The notes under the pieces: model-generated
Told to the model about the DNA's origin: nothing
Database searches by the model: none
Seen by the model: only the letters and a program-made list of their open reading frames with translations
Made by a program: the position numbers and the translations under genes
In this document: positions 50,976 through 59,578 of the stretch, piece by piece
Numbering within the stretch: the stretch's first letter is position 1
Layout: every line of letters starts with the position of its first letter
Assembly: GCF_013376175.1 (NCBI RefSeq)
Contig: NZ_JABXXR010000004.1
Coordinates: 1-59,961 of the forward strand
Origin: Ameyamaea chiangmaiensis
Lineage (GTDB): Bacteria > Pseudomonadota > Alphaproteobacteria > Acetobacterales > Acetobacteraceae
Length of the DNA: 59,961 nt
Direction of reading: 5' to 3'

Positions 50976-51827
50976 TCAGAGGCTTTTGAGAATGGCCGCG
51001 TGATGGGCGATATGGTCGCCTATGAAGCTCTGGATGAACCAGTACGAATGGTCGTAGCCGGGGCGGCGGTTCAGCGTCAGCGCCTGACCGGATGTGCGGG
51101 CCGCGGCCTCCAGGTGATGGGGCTGTAGCTCGCGCTCCAGAAACTGGTCGCTCTCGCCCTGATCGATCATGATGGACGTCGGGTGGGTATGGCCGGCATT
51201 GAGCAATGCCGTCGCGTCCCATGCGTTCCACAGCGCCCTGTCCGGGCCGAGATAGGCGCCCAGCGCCTTCTCGCCCCACGGCACGGCGGCAGGATGGACG
51301 ATCGGCGCGAAGGCCGAGATCGAACGCCAGAATCCCGGCGCCTTGAGGCCATGCACCAGCGCGCCATGGCCGCCCATCGAATGGCCCATGATGCCCCGCC
51401 GTGCCGGATCGAGCGGGAATGCGTCCTCGACCAGACCCGGCAGCTCATCGGACAGATACGTGCCCATGCGATAATGCGTGGCCCAAGGTTCCTGCGTCGC
51501 GTCGAGGTAGAAACCCGCCCCTGTGCCGAGGTCGTAGGACGCGTCCTCCCCCGCCACGCCCGCGCCACGCGGGGACGTATCGGGCGCGACGAGGGCCAGA
51601 CCGTGCTCGGCGGCAAAGCGCAGGGCGTTGGCCTTGATGACGAAGGTTTCCTCGGTGCAGGTCAATCCTGCCAGACAGTAAACCACTGGCACCGGTGCGG
51701 CGGCCGTCGCCCCCGGGGGGACGAAGACCGCAAAATTCGCCTTCAGCCCGAGCGCGTCGGACGCGTGGCTGTAGAGGCCGAGCGTGCCGCCGAAACACCG
51801 ATGTTCGGAGCGTGTTTCGATCGTCAC
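50976..51827 (-). CDS. fghA: S-formylglutathione hydrolase
   Basis: The 283 aa esterase hydrolyses S-formylglutathione to formate and glutathione. GHSMGGHGALVH contains the nucleophile Ser150; LAGLTCTEETF is a family signature with a possible oxyanion loop. Catalytic Asp and His are in DQGESDQF and DHSYWFIQSF. It starts 3 bases after the stop of the dehydrogenase gene, so it is co-translated with it. It is the second step of formaldehyde detoxification. Confidence 0.95.
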   Translation of the reverse strand: MTIETRSEHRCFGGTLGLYSHASDALGLKANFAVFVPPGATAAAPVPVVYCLAGLTCTEETFVIKANALRFAAEHGLALVAPDTSPRGAGVAGEDASYDLGTGAGFYLDATQEPWATHYRMGTYLSDELPGLVEDAFPLDPARRGIMGHSMGGHGALVHGLKAPGFWRSISAFAPIVHPAAVPWGEKALGAYLGPDRALWNAWDATALLNAGHTHPTSIMIDQGESDQFLERELQPHHLEAAARTSGQALTLNRRPGYDHSYWFIQSFIGDHIAHHAAILKSL

Positions 51828-51830
51828 GGT

Positions 51831-52946
51831 TCAGAACTCCACGACGGTGCGGATGCTCTCGCCTTTGGTCATCAGGTCGAAGCCTTCGTTGATGCGGTCG
51901 AGCGGCAGCTTGTGCGTAATCAGGCTGTCGATGTCGATCTTGTTGTCCATGTACCAGTCGACGATCTTCGGCACGTCGGTCCGCCCGCGCGCGCCCCCGA
52001 AGGCCGATCCGATCCAGCGCCGTCCCGTGACCAGCTGGAAGGGACGGGTGCTGATTTCCTGACCCGCGGCGGCGACACCGATCACCGTCGAGACGCCCCA
52101 GCCGCGATGGCAGCATTCCAGCGCCTGACGCATCAGGGTCGGATTGCCGACGCACTCGAACGAATAATCTGCGCCCCCGCCGGTCAGTTCAACCAGGTGG
52201 CCCACCACATCGCCGTCGGGGCCCAGATCCTTGGGGTTGACGAAATGAGTCATGCCGAACTGGCGCGCCATCTCTTCGCGGGCCGGATTGATGTCGACGC
52301 CGACGATCATGTCCGCGCCCACCAGCTTGGCGCCCTGAATGACGTTCAGCCCGATCCCACCGAGACCGAAGACGACCACGGTCGATCCCGTCTCCACCTT
52401 GGCGGTGAACAGGACGGCACCGATGCCCGTGGTGACGCCGCAACCGATATAGCAGACCTTGTCGAACGGTGCGTCCGGCCGGATCTTGGCCAACGCGATC
52501 TCGGGCAGCACCGTATAATTGGCAAAGGTCGAGCACCCCATATAGTGCAGCACCGGCTTGCCCTTGTAGGAAAAGCGCGATGTGCCGTCCGGCATGACGC
52601 CCTTGCCCTGTGTCGCACGGATCGACGTGCACAGGTTTGTCTTGCGCGACAGACACGACTTACATTCCCGGCATTCCGGGGTGTACAGGGGAATGACGTG
52701 GTCGCCGGGCTTCAGATGCCTGACACCCGGGCCGACCTCGACCACCACGCCGGCCCCTTCATGGCCGAGAATGGCCGGGAAAAGTCCTTCCGGGTCCGCG
52801 CCGGACAGGGTGTATTTGTCGGTGTGGCACAGGCCGGTGGCCTTGATCTCGACCAGAACTTCACCGTCCCTCGGGCCGCCGAGCTGTACGGTCTCGATCT
52901 CCAGGGGTTTGCCGGCCTCGAAGGCGACGGCTGCTCGTACGTCCAT
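51831..52946 (-). CDS. frmA: S-(hydroxymethyl)glutathione dehydrogenase (class III alcohol dehydrogenase)
   Basis: The 371 aa NAD-dependent zinc enzyme oxidises S-(hydroxymethyl)glutathione to S-formylglutathione. [12 protein letters not shown] (catalytic Cys and His), [12 protein letters not shown], and the structural Cys cluster [15 protein letters not shown] are all present, with [13 protein letters not shown] as the NAD site and [13 protein letters not shown] typical of class III. ATG 52946 follows GGGAAG at about 14 bases. The large open frame upstream to 53327 is low-complexity and not part of the enzyme. It forms a two-gene operon with fghA. The symbol adhC is also used. Confidence 0.95.
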   Translation of the reverse strand: MDVRAAVAFEAGKPLEIETVQLGGPRDGEVLVEIKATGLCHTDKYTLSGADPEGLFPAILGHEGAGVVVEVGPGVRHLKPGDHVIPLYTPECRECKSCLSRKTNLCTSIRATQGKGVMPDGTSRFSYKGKPVLHYMGCSTFANYTVLPEIALAKIRPDAPFDKVCYIGCGVTTGIGAVLFTAKVETGSTVVVFGLGGIGLNVIQGAKLVGADMIVGVDINPAREEMARQFGMTHFVNPKDLGPDGDVVGHLVELTGGGADYSFECVGNPTLMRQALECCHRGWGVSTVIGVAAAGQEISTRPFQLVTGRRWIGSAFGGARGRTDVPKIVDWYMDNKIDIDSLITHKLPLDRINEGFDLMTKGESIRTVVEF

Positions 52947-53230
52947 GCTGTTGCTCGCTTCCCGATCGTTCACACTGGCCGCCGCGCGACGACCGTCATG
53001 GCGTGACCTTATAGGATCGAAAACCCGGTTCAAGGCGCGGGGCGGAACGGTTGCGAAACTTTTCGTCCGCCTTGAACGTGGCCGACATTCAGCCTCCCCG
53101 CAGCCGACACGGCGTTCACCTGCGGCCGGTCCGACAAGGCAGACCCGCGCCCGACTCGTCCCTCGGCCGGTCGTGCCTGCGACGTCATGCGTGCCGACCC
53201 TACGCTGCGCAGGCCGAGGACGCGGACATC

Positions 53231-53575
53231 GTGAACGCCGATGCGCCGACGCGCTGCCGTTACGATGGGATCGCAATTTTAGGGGCGTTTCACCCGCTCC
53301 ACGACCGGCCCGCAGGTCTGCTGGCAAAAGCGCTCGACCGTGTCGCGCGCGTGATGGTCATCGTAGGGGCACCCGGGACGGCCCGCAGCCTGCGCTCGCC
53401 ATTGTCATTCGACGAACGTGTCGGGCTGATCGGGGCCGTCGTCCCCGACGCCACGCGGCACGGACGACGGCGATCGCGCCTTTCACCGACGACCTCTATC
53501 GGCCGCTGTCCCCGGCGGTCGGCGCCGCAGGACATCGTCGCGGGGGGGGGCAGGCGACCGACATTCCGCCGAATG
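53231..53575 (+). pseudogene. decayed nicotinamide-nucleotide adenylyltransferase (NadM/Nudix-type) remnant
   Basis: From GTG 53231 (GAGGA upstream) the plus frame reads [35 protein letters not shown] and PLSFDERVGLIG. These match the nucleotidyltransferase start of NadM-type enzymes (GRFQPFHNGH, a hydrophobic strand with VGS, then NPFxxEER). The HNGH motif is damaged (HDRP), so the second His is lost. Near 53455-53465 the similarity moves to the next frame, where AIAPFTDDLYRPL resembles the next block with its Asp and Tyr. The rest of the enzyme, including any Nudix part, is absent. A G9 tract at 53542-53550 adds a further slippage site. It is a clear remnant by pattern, though no search was possible. 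Confidence 0.6.
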
Positions 53576-53604
53576 GCGCGATCGCGTCATCTCCCGCCAT
53601 GCGC

Positions 53605-54696
53605 TCAGTCGATGGTGTGCACCCAGCCATGCGTGTCGGGCGCGGTGCCGCGCTGCACGTTGACCAAACCGTCCCGCAGTGCGCCGGTCACGGGGCCGTT
53701 GCTGCCGTCCAGACCGATGCGACACGTGCCCGCCGCGTGGCGGAACGCACCGATCGGGGTAATGACGGCCGCCGTGCCACAGGCGAACGCCTCGGTGATG
53801 CGGCCGCTTGCGGCGTCGGCATAGATCTGGTCGATGGCCAGCGGCTCTTCCACCACGGTGTATCCCTGCTCGCGCGCCATGGTCATGACCGCGTTGCGCG
53901 TGATGCCGGGCAGGATGGTGCCCAGTGGAGGGGTAACGATCGTTTTGTCGTCGCGCACGAAGAAGATGTTCATGCCACCCATTTCCTCGACCCATTTGCG
54001 TTCCACCGCATCAAGGAACAGAACCTGGTCGCACTCGTGCTCGGACGCTTCGGCCTGCGCCAGAAGACCCGCGGCGTAGTTGCCGCCGCATTTCGCAGCA
54101 CCGGTCCCGCCCGGCGCCGCGCGGGTGTAGTTCTCCGACACCCACACGTTGACGGCCTTGCCGCTGAAGTATGAGCCGACCGGCGAGGCGATGACCATAA
54201 ACAGGTAGTCGCTCGAAGGCTTGACGCCGAGATAGACGCCATTGGCGAACATGAACGGGCGCAGGTACAGGCTTTGCCCTTCACCGGTCGGGATCCATCC
54301 ACGGTCGATCCGCACCAACTGGTTCACAGCCTCGACAAACAAGTCTTCGGGCAGCTGCGCCATCGCCATGCGGGCGGCGGACTGGTTGAAACGCGCGGCG
54401 TTCGCTTCCGGACGAAACAGCCGCACCACATTATCCGTGGAGCGATAGGCCTTCATGCCTTCGAAGATTTCCTGCGCATAATGCAGGACCGACGTCGCGG
54501 GATCGAGGGACAGGGGACCGTAGGGCACGACGCGCGGGTTGTACCAGCCCTTGTCGATATTCCAGTCGATCATCACCATATGGTCGGTGAAGGCCTTGCC
54601 AAAGCCCGGGTTGGCAAGGATGGCCTCGCGCTTCGCATCGGCCACCGGATGGGCCGACCGGGTCACGGTGAAGTCGAATGTCTTGTCGCCGCTCAT
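53605..54696 (-). CDS. ilvE: branched-chain amino acid aminotransferase
   Basis: The 363 aa class IV aminotransferase makes leucine, isoleucine and valine from their 2-keto acids. It is the longer (type II, eukaryote-like) form, with YAQEIFEGMKAYR near residue 74, LRPFMFAN, and the PLP lysine 202 in AAKCGGNYAAG. DQVLFLDAVERK and EEMGGMNIFFV follow; the last contributes to the substrate site. ATG 54696 has AGGAAGAG upstream. The gene ends 30 bases from the decayed remnant, convergently. Confidence 0.94.
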   Translation of the reverse strand: MSGDKTFDFTVTRSAHPVADAKREAILANPGFGKAFTDHMVMIDWNIDKGWYNPRVVPYGPLSLDPATSVLHYAQEIFEGMKAYRSTDNVVRLFRPEANAARFNQSAARMAMAQLPEDLFVEAVNQLVRIDRGWIPTGEGQSLYLRPFMFANGVYLGVKPSSDYLFMVIASPVGSYFSGKAVNVWVSENYTRAAPGGTGAAKCGGNYAAGLLAQAEASEHECDQVLFLDAVERKWVEEMGGMNIFFVRDDKTIVTPPLGTILPGITRNAVMTMAREQGYTVVEEPLAIDQIYADAASGRITEAFACGTAAVITPIGAFRHAAGTCRIGLDGSNGPVTGALRDGLVNVQRGTAPDTHGWVHTID

Positions 54697-54816
54697 GTGA
54701 AGGCTCTTCCTGCTTGCGTCCTCCGGCGACGCCGCAGCGGCCGGGTCGATATCGCAACATCAAGTCCCGCAATTGCCAGCGGAGGTCAAGGGTGACGCCC
54801 ACTCGACAGCTCGGGC

Positions 54817-55602
54817 TCAGCGCGACGCCATCCAGCGCCCCAGAAGACGGTTCTGCACGCCTGTGGTGACGCCGAACAGGCACAGGCCGGCCAGGGTAAT
54901 CAGAAACAGGGCGGCGAACATGCGCGGAATGTCCATCTGGAAGCCGGATTGCAGGATTTCGTAGGCCAGCCCCGCGCTGTTGCCGCCGGTGCCGGCCACG
55001 AATTCGGCGACCACCGCCCCTACCAGCGCAAGACCGCTGGACACGCGCACCCCGGCCAGAAACAGCGGCAACGCGGAGGGCAGGCGCAACCGCCACAGCG
55101 TCTGCCAGCGCGTCGCGCGGTGCAGCCGGAAGTAGTCGGCAAGTCCCGGATCGATGCTTTTCAAACCTTGCAACGTATTGGCGATGACCGGAAAAATCGC
55201 GATCAGCATTGCGCAGAGAACAAGTGCGGCGAAGGTGTTGTGCACCAGAATGACGATCAGGGGCGCGACCGCAACGACCGGCGTGACCTGCATCACCACC
55301 ACGTACGGCATCAGGCTGCGTTCGATCACGACGTTCTGCACCAAGATGAACGCGATGACGCTGCCGATGACGATCGATAGTCCCAGCGCGGACAGCGTCA
55401 CCAGCAGCGTGCTGCCCAGCGCGTGCGTCAGGGTCGGTGCATCGCGCCACAGGGCATGGCCGATGTCGGTGGGGGCGGGCAGGACATAGGGCGGGATCGA
55501 CCACGCATCGCACGCGCCCTGCCACAGCCCGAGGACGAAAAACAGCACCAGAGCGGGCCCTACGATGCCCCGGACCATCGCGCCAAACGCGCCGCCGGTC
55601 AT
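54817..55602 (-). CDS. ABC transporter permease (SsuC/TauC/ThiX-like)
   Basis: The 261 aa protein has about six hydrophobic segments. PPYVLPAPTDIGHALW near residue 35 is the typical entry motif of the NitT/TauT permease family, and the EAA-type loop appears around DYFRLHRATRWQTLWRLRLPSALP, facing the ATPase. ATG 55602 overlaps the stop of the ATPase gene (ATGA). No binding protein is adjacent. A longer frame to 55821 exists but overlaps the ATPase. Confidence 0.88.
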   Translation of the reverse strand: MTGGAFGAMVRGIVGPALVLFFVLGLWQGACDAWSIPPYVLPAPTDIGHALWRDAPTLTHALGSTLLVTLSALGLSIVIGSVIAFILVQNVVIERSLMPYVVVMQVTPVVAVAPLIVILVHNTFAALVLCAMLIAIFPVIANTLQGLKSIDPGLADYFRLHRATRWQTLWRLRLPSALPLFLAGVRVSSGLALVGAVVAEFVAGTGGNSAGLAYEILQSGFQMDIPRMFAALFLITLAGLCLFGVTTGVQNRLLGRWMASR

Positions 55603-56393
55603 CGTGCCGCCTCGGCCAGCAGGCGGGTCAGATCGCGACAGATAGAGGCGAAGCGGTCGCTCAGGCGAAAATCCTCGTCGCGTGGTCCCGCGGGATCGAC
55701 AGGGTATTCGGCGAAAATCCGGCCCGGGTCCGCCGCCATGACGATCACACGCGTGGACAGGAAGGCGGCCTCGGCAATGGAGTGTGTGACGAACAGCGTG
55801 GTCAGCCCCGATCGTTCGCACAGATGCACCATTTCAGTGTCGAGAGCAGTGCGGGTCAGTTCGTCCAGCGCGGCGAAAGGCTCGTCCATCAGCAGCAGCT
55901 CCGGCCCGGCGGCCAGCGCGCGCGCGATCGAGACCCGCATGCGCATCCCGCCCGACAGGGCCGAGGGACGCAACGCCGCCACGGACTCCAGTCCCACCTT
56001 GCGAAGGGCCTGATCGACCTTCGCGTCGGCCTGCGCGCGGGGCAGACGCTCCAGATCAAGTGGCAGGCGCACGTTCGCGGCCACGGACCGCCATGGCATC
56101 AGGGTCGCGTCCTGCGGCACGAGCGTCACCCGGTGCCCGGCCAGTCCGGCATCGACAAACCCGCGCCCCCACCACCGCACATGGCCGGAATCGGGTTCGA
56201 GAAGATTGGCCGCCAGTTTCAGCAGCGTGCTCTTGCCGCACCCCGACGGGCCGAGAAGGGTCACGAAATCCCCCGCCGCGATGTTCAGGCTGATGGGCGC
56301 CAGCCCGCGCGGCGCGTCCGACGAGCGCCCGGCGAACATGCGGCCGGCACCATGAAAGGCAAGCAGGGGGCGTGCGGGATCGGGGCGGGTCAT
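55599..56393 (-). CDS. ABC transporter ATP-binding protein (SsuB/TauB/ThiZ-like)
   Basis: The 264 aa ATPase has Walker A GPSGCGKST, a Q-loop VPQDATLMPW (as in NitT/TauT), signature LSGGMRMR, and Walker B LLLMDEP, with the H-loop at FVTHSIAEA. It drives import with the coupled permease. Overlapped ATGA coupling shows a two-gene operon. The binding protein must come from elsewhere, perhaps 29419-30396, which belongs to the same transporter class. Confidence 0.93.
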   Translation of the reverse strand: MTRPDPARPLLAFHGAGRMFAGRSSDAPRGLAPISLNIAAGDFVTLLGPSGCGKSTLLKLAANLLEPDSGHVRWWGRGFVDAGLAGHRVTLVPQDATLMPWRSVAANVRLPLDLERLPRAQADAKVDQALRKVGLESVAALRPSALSGGMRMRVSIARALAAGPELLLMDEPFAALDELTRTALDTEMVHLCERSGLTTLFVTHSIAEAAFLSTRVIVMAADPGRIFAEYPVDPAGPRDEDFRLSDRFASICRDLTRLLAEAAR

Positions 56394-56635
56394 GCCGTGG
56401 CAAACATCCGGTCGGCTGGAAGGTGAGACGACGCCCCGACCCTACGCGGTGACGCGCGGCGCGACAATGCGGCCCTGATGCCCCGATGGCCGGATCGGGG
56501 ATTGGCCGGGCGCACGCGGGCCTGCATGGAGAATCAGTCCCTTCCGCCCACGGCGCGTTGTGGATAGGCTTCTGGCACGCCTTTCGCCGGCCTGTTCGCC
56601 GGACGGCACGCACGGGCTTAGGGGGAACGGATCGG

Positions 56636-57454
56636 ATGACGAAGACTGAACACGGCGCACGTCGGGGACGCCGCGCGGCGGCAGGTATGCTCTCGCTTCT
56701 GGCGGTGGGCATGGCGGTGCCAACGATCGCGCATGCCAACGTGGTGCCGACCCTGGGACGCGGCAAACCCGCCATCGGGATCAGCCGCGCCATCGCCGAC
56801 AACGACCGGCCGGAGCAGGACCGCAGCGCGGACGCGGCGCGCAAGCCTGCGGCCCTGCTGACGTTTGCGGGGATTCGCCCGGGCATGGCCGTGGCCGATG
56901 TGATGCCGGGGAGAGGGTATTTCACGCGTCTGTTCAGCAACGTGGTCGGCCCGAAAGGCCATGTCTATGCGATTGTGCCCGCGTGGCTGGCGCAGAAGAA
57001 GCCCACGGCGGCGGACGCGGTCAACGCGATCGCGCAGGAAGCGGCCTTCGCCAACGTCAGCGTGTCGGTGGAGCCGCTCGAGACCCTGTCGGTCCCGCGT
57101 CCGCTCGACGTCGTGTGGACCTCGCAGAACTATCACGACATCTATTACGGCCAGAGCGCCGACGCGGCACTGGCCTTCGACAAGGCCGCTTTCGCCGCCC
57201 TTCGCCCCGGTGGTTCGCTGGTCATCGTCGATCATGTCGCACTGCCGGGCGGCGTTACCGCAGACATCGCCAAGCTGCATCGCATCGACCCGGCCATCAT
57301 TCGCCAGCAGGCCGAAGCCGCCGGGTTCGTGTTCCAGACGGACAGCACGGTTCTGGCCAACCCGTCCGATCCGCACACCGTGCCGGTGTTCGATCCCTCG
57401 ATCCGGGGCAAGACGGACCAAGTCGTTCTGAAATTCGTAAAGCCCGCACGGTGA
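56636..57454 (+). CDS. exported class I methyltransferase-fold protein
   Basis: The 272 aa protein has a basic N-terminus and a hydrophobic signal ending AHA near residue 33, so it is predicted to be exported. Then ADNDRPEQDRSADAARKP leads into the core: GMAVADVMPGRGYFTRLFS is a motif I variant (GRG in place of GxG), GPKGHVYAI, then QNYHDIYYG and LRPGGSLVIVDH. This combination is seen in alphaproteobacterial proteins of unknown role. A SAM-dependent enzyme in the periplasm would lack a SAM supply, so it may be a non-methylating relative. GGGGGAACGG precedes ATG 56636. It ends 23 bases before the lipase gene. Confidence 0.75.
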   Translation: MTKTEHGARRGRRAAAGMLSLLAVGMAVPTIAHANVVPTLGRGKPAIGISRAIADNDRPEQDRSADAARKPAALLTFAGIRPGMAVADVMPGRGYFTRLFSNVVGPKGHVYAIVPAWLAQKKPTAADAVNAIAQEAAFANVSVSVEPLETLSVPRPLDVVWTSQNYHDIYYGQSADAALAFDKAAFAALRPGGSLVIVDHVALPGGVTADIAKLHRIDPAIIRQQAEAAGFVFQTDSTVLANPSDPHTVPVFDPSIRGKTDQVVLKFVKPAR

Positions 57455-57477
57455 TCGACGTGCGCGGAGGGGGTGGC

Positions 57478-58668
57478 ATGAACGTCCTTCCCGTTCTTTC
57501 ACTTGGTTTCGGGCTTGGTCTGGCGGCGTGCACAGTGCCCCCGGCCGCGACGGAGCCCGTCAGGCCCGTGACGCGAACCGCCGGCACGTTGCTGTCCAGC
57601 ACGCCGCTGGACGGTGCCCTGTCGGTTCCCGATGCGGGACGCGCGTTCGCCATCACGTATCTCGCAACCGACGGGGTGACCGGCGCCGGACTGGTGCCCG
57701 TTACGGGCGAGGTGCTGTATCCGGACGGTCCGGCGCCCGCCGGCGGATGGCCGATCGTCGCCTGGGCGCACGGAACCGTGGGGATCGCCGACGCCTGCGC
57801 GCCATCGCGCAATGCGCATTCCGGGCGCGACAAGACGTATCTCGGGGCGTGGCTCAAGCGCGGTTTTGCCATCGTGGCGACGGATTATCAGGGGCTGGGC
57901 GGGGAGGGAACGCACGCCTACCTCAATACCCGGGTCGAGGCCTACAGCGTGCTCGACGCGGCTCGCGCGGCGCTGACCGGCCTGCCGGCCCTGCGCGATG
58001 CGGTGATGATCGTCGGGCAGTCGCAGGGTGCCGGGGCGGCCTTCGCGGCCGCCGCCTACGCGCCGACGTACGCGCCGACCCTCGATATACGGGGCACGGT
58101 CGCAACCGGTATCCCCTACTTCACGCCACAGATCGCGCGGGCGCTGATGACGTCGGCCGTCAACGCGCCGTCGGGTCGCGGCGTCGATCCGATGCTGGGC
58201 TATCTCTTGCTGATCGGTGCGTCGCGCGCGGGCATCGACCCGTCGTTCGATCCGGCGACGGTGTTCACGCCCCGGGCCATGTCCGCGGTGGAGACAGCGT
58301 CGAAAGAATGCCTGAAGGGCGTGGTCGACAAAGCCGAAGCGGACGGTCTGACACCGCGCAACGCGCTGAAACCGGGTGCCCTCGATGCGTTGGCACCGGC
58401 ACTGGGCACCATGACGTTCCCGACGTTAAGGTTATCCGCCCCCCTGTTCGTAGGAACCGGCACGGCGGACCGCGACGTGTCGCCGCTGGGGCAGGCGGCG
58501 CTGGTCCACGACGCCTGTGCGGCGGGAACGGTGGTTCAGGCGCACCTTTACAAGGGGCAGGACCATTCCCAAACGGTACTGGCGTCGCTTCCGGATTCGG
58601 CCGCGTTCACGAACGCGGTCATGAGCGGTCGCTCCGTGGCGCCGGCGTGCGCGCCGGTACCGAAATAA
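57478..58668 (+). CDS. secreted lipoprotein lipase (LIP-type alpha/beta hydrolase)
   Basis: The 396 aa protein has a signal peptide with lipobox LAAC (Cys18), so it is a lipoprotein. WAHGTVGIADACAPS (residues about 96-110) and GQSQGAGAAF (Ser182) match the fungal-like LIP (secretory lipase) family; the later DRDVSP and GQDHSQT would carry the acid and His. It likely hydrolyses lipids or esters in the envelope. GGAGGGGG precedes the ATG. It is co-directional with the exported methyltransferase-fold gene 23 bases upstream. Confidence 0.85.
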   Translation: MNVLPVLSLGFGLGLAACTVPPAATEPVRPVTRTAGTLLSSTPLDGALSVPDAGRAFAITYLATDGVTGAGLVPVTGEVLYPDGPAPAGGWPIVAWAHGTVGIADACAPSRNAHSGRDKTYLGAWLKRGFAIVATDYQGLGGEGTHAYLNTRVEAYSVLDAARAALTGLPALRDAVMIVGQSQGAGAAFAAAAYAPTYAPTLDIRGTVATGIPYFTPQIARALMTSAVNAPSGRGVDPMLGYLLLIGASRAGIDPSFDPATVFTPRAMSAVETASKECLKGVVDKAEADGLTPRNALKPGALDALAPALGTMTFPTLRLSAPLFVGTGTADRDVSPLGQAALVHDACAAGTVVQAHLYKGQDHSQTVLASLPDSAAFTNAVMSGRSVAPACAPVPK

Positions 58669-58676
58669 AGGCTGCG

Positions 58677-58702
58677 CGGCGGGTGGGCGCGCCCACCCGC
58701 CG
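58677..58702. terminator. 26-base perfect palindrome, bidirectional terminator candidate
   Basis: CGGCGGGTGGGCG followed directly by its exact complement gives a 13 bp dyad with no spacer, located between the convergent lipase and DUF3597 genes. No U-tract is seen on either side. Confidence 0.5.
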
Positions 58703-58718
58703 GTCACGGCCCCCGCTA

Positions 58719-59093
58719 TCAGACGTTCGGAAACGTCCCGTTGTTGTCGGCCAGTTTCTGCCGGACTTCTTTGATCAGCCAGACATTCATCGTCGCCGTG
58801 TCGTTCTTGTCGCCGGTATAGTGCAGCTCCGTCGCCAGTTGCTGACGCGCGGTGAGGGAGCTGTCCAGACCCAGAAGCTTGAGCAGGTCGACGATCGACT
58901 CCTTCCAGTTCAGCGTCTGCCCGGACTTCGCGGCCAGACCGTTCAGGACCGCGTCGACGTCGACAGGGGTTGGTGTCGCGGCGGCCGGTGCCGCTGACGG
59001 GGTTGCAGCGGCGGGGGCCGAGCCGGGCGCGGCGGTCGTGGCCGCATTGGCATGGCCGAACAGTGCGGAAACAATCGAGCCGAAGATGCTCAT
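58719..59093 (-). CDS. DUF3597 domain protein
   Basis: The 124 aa protein begins MSIFGSIVSALFGHA, continues with an Ala/Pro-rich linker to about residue 43, then has the DUF3597 domain: VDAVLNGLAAKSGQTLNWKE, SIVDLLKLLGLDSSLTARQQLA, LHYTGDKNDTATMNVWLIKEV. It lacks a clear signal peptide. This family has a helical domain like LysM-associated proteins, but its function is not known. ATG 59093 has AAAGGA. It is divergent from the next small gene. Confidence 0.85.
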   Translation of the reverse strand: MSIFGSIVSALFGHANAATTAAPGSAPAAATPSAAPAAATPTPVDVDAVLNGLAAKSGQTLNWKESIVDLLKLLGLDSSLTARQQLATELHYTGDKNDTATMNVWLIKEVRQKLADNNGTFPNV

Positions 59094-59331
59094 GGTATGA
59101 TCCTTTCAGATCGTGTGAGGGGGACAGTCCGGTCAGGTCGACGCGGAGCTTGCCAACCCGTCGAGGGGGCGGCAGCACTACAACGAAACTGCGCCGTCAT
59201 TGTGGCGCCATGTCGAGGCGGCTTCGTGAAGTTTGAACGCGAATTTAGAAAACGCGCCTTTTTCCGCCGCAAACCGTCCTGTTGTCCGCCGTAATCCCGA
59301 GCCACCGTCAGCGACACAGGAGGATACGAAG

Positions 59332-59556
59332 ATGAACGTCCGTTTCATTGCCTCGGTCGCCATCATGCTGGGTGCTCTCGGCTTCGGCCATGGCAGCGCG
59401 CATGCCTGGGGGTATTATGGCGGTCACTACTGGCACCGCCCGCATTATTGGCATCCTTACTATCCGCCACCGCCGCCGCGCCCTTGGGGGTGGTCGCGCG
59501 GTTACTGCTATGGACCGCCCCCTCCGCCGCCGCCGCCCCGTCCCTGGGGCTGGTGA
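59332..59556 (+). CDS. small secreted Pro/Tyr/Trp/His-rich peptide
   Basis: The 74 aa product has a signal peptide ending near residue 25 (GSAHA), and a mature part of about 50 residues made of Trp, Tyr, His, Gly and Pro. The motif PPPPPRPWGW occurs twice (the second with more prolines). Similar small exported proteins are seen in acetic acid and other alphaproteobacteria with unknown role. A strong AGGAGGATACGAAG ribosome binding site supports ATG 59332; upstream in-frame ATG 59233 has none. Confidence 0.7.
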   Translation: MNVRFIASVAIMLGALGFGHGSAHAWGYYGGHYWHRPHYWHPYYPPPPPRPWGWSRGYCYGPPPPPPPPRPWGW

Positions 59557-59578
59557 GGGCCGCGCCGCTGGCGTCGGG

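Noticed and set aside
51183-53006. Open frame of about 607 codons opposite to fghA and frmA
   Set aside because: Antisense shadow of two clear enzyme genes; no start signal or domain.
52582-54174. Long plus-strand open frame crossing frmA, the remnant and ilvE
   Set aside because: Most of it is antisense to two real genes. Only a short part near 53460-53575 carries the adenylyltransferase-like remnant, which I annotated separately.
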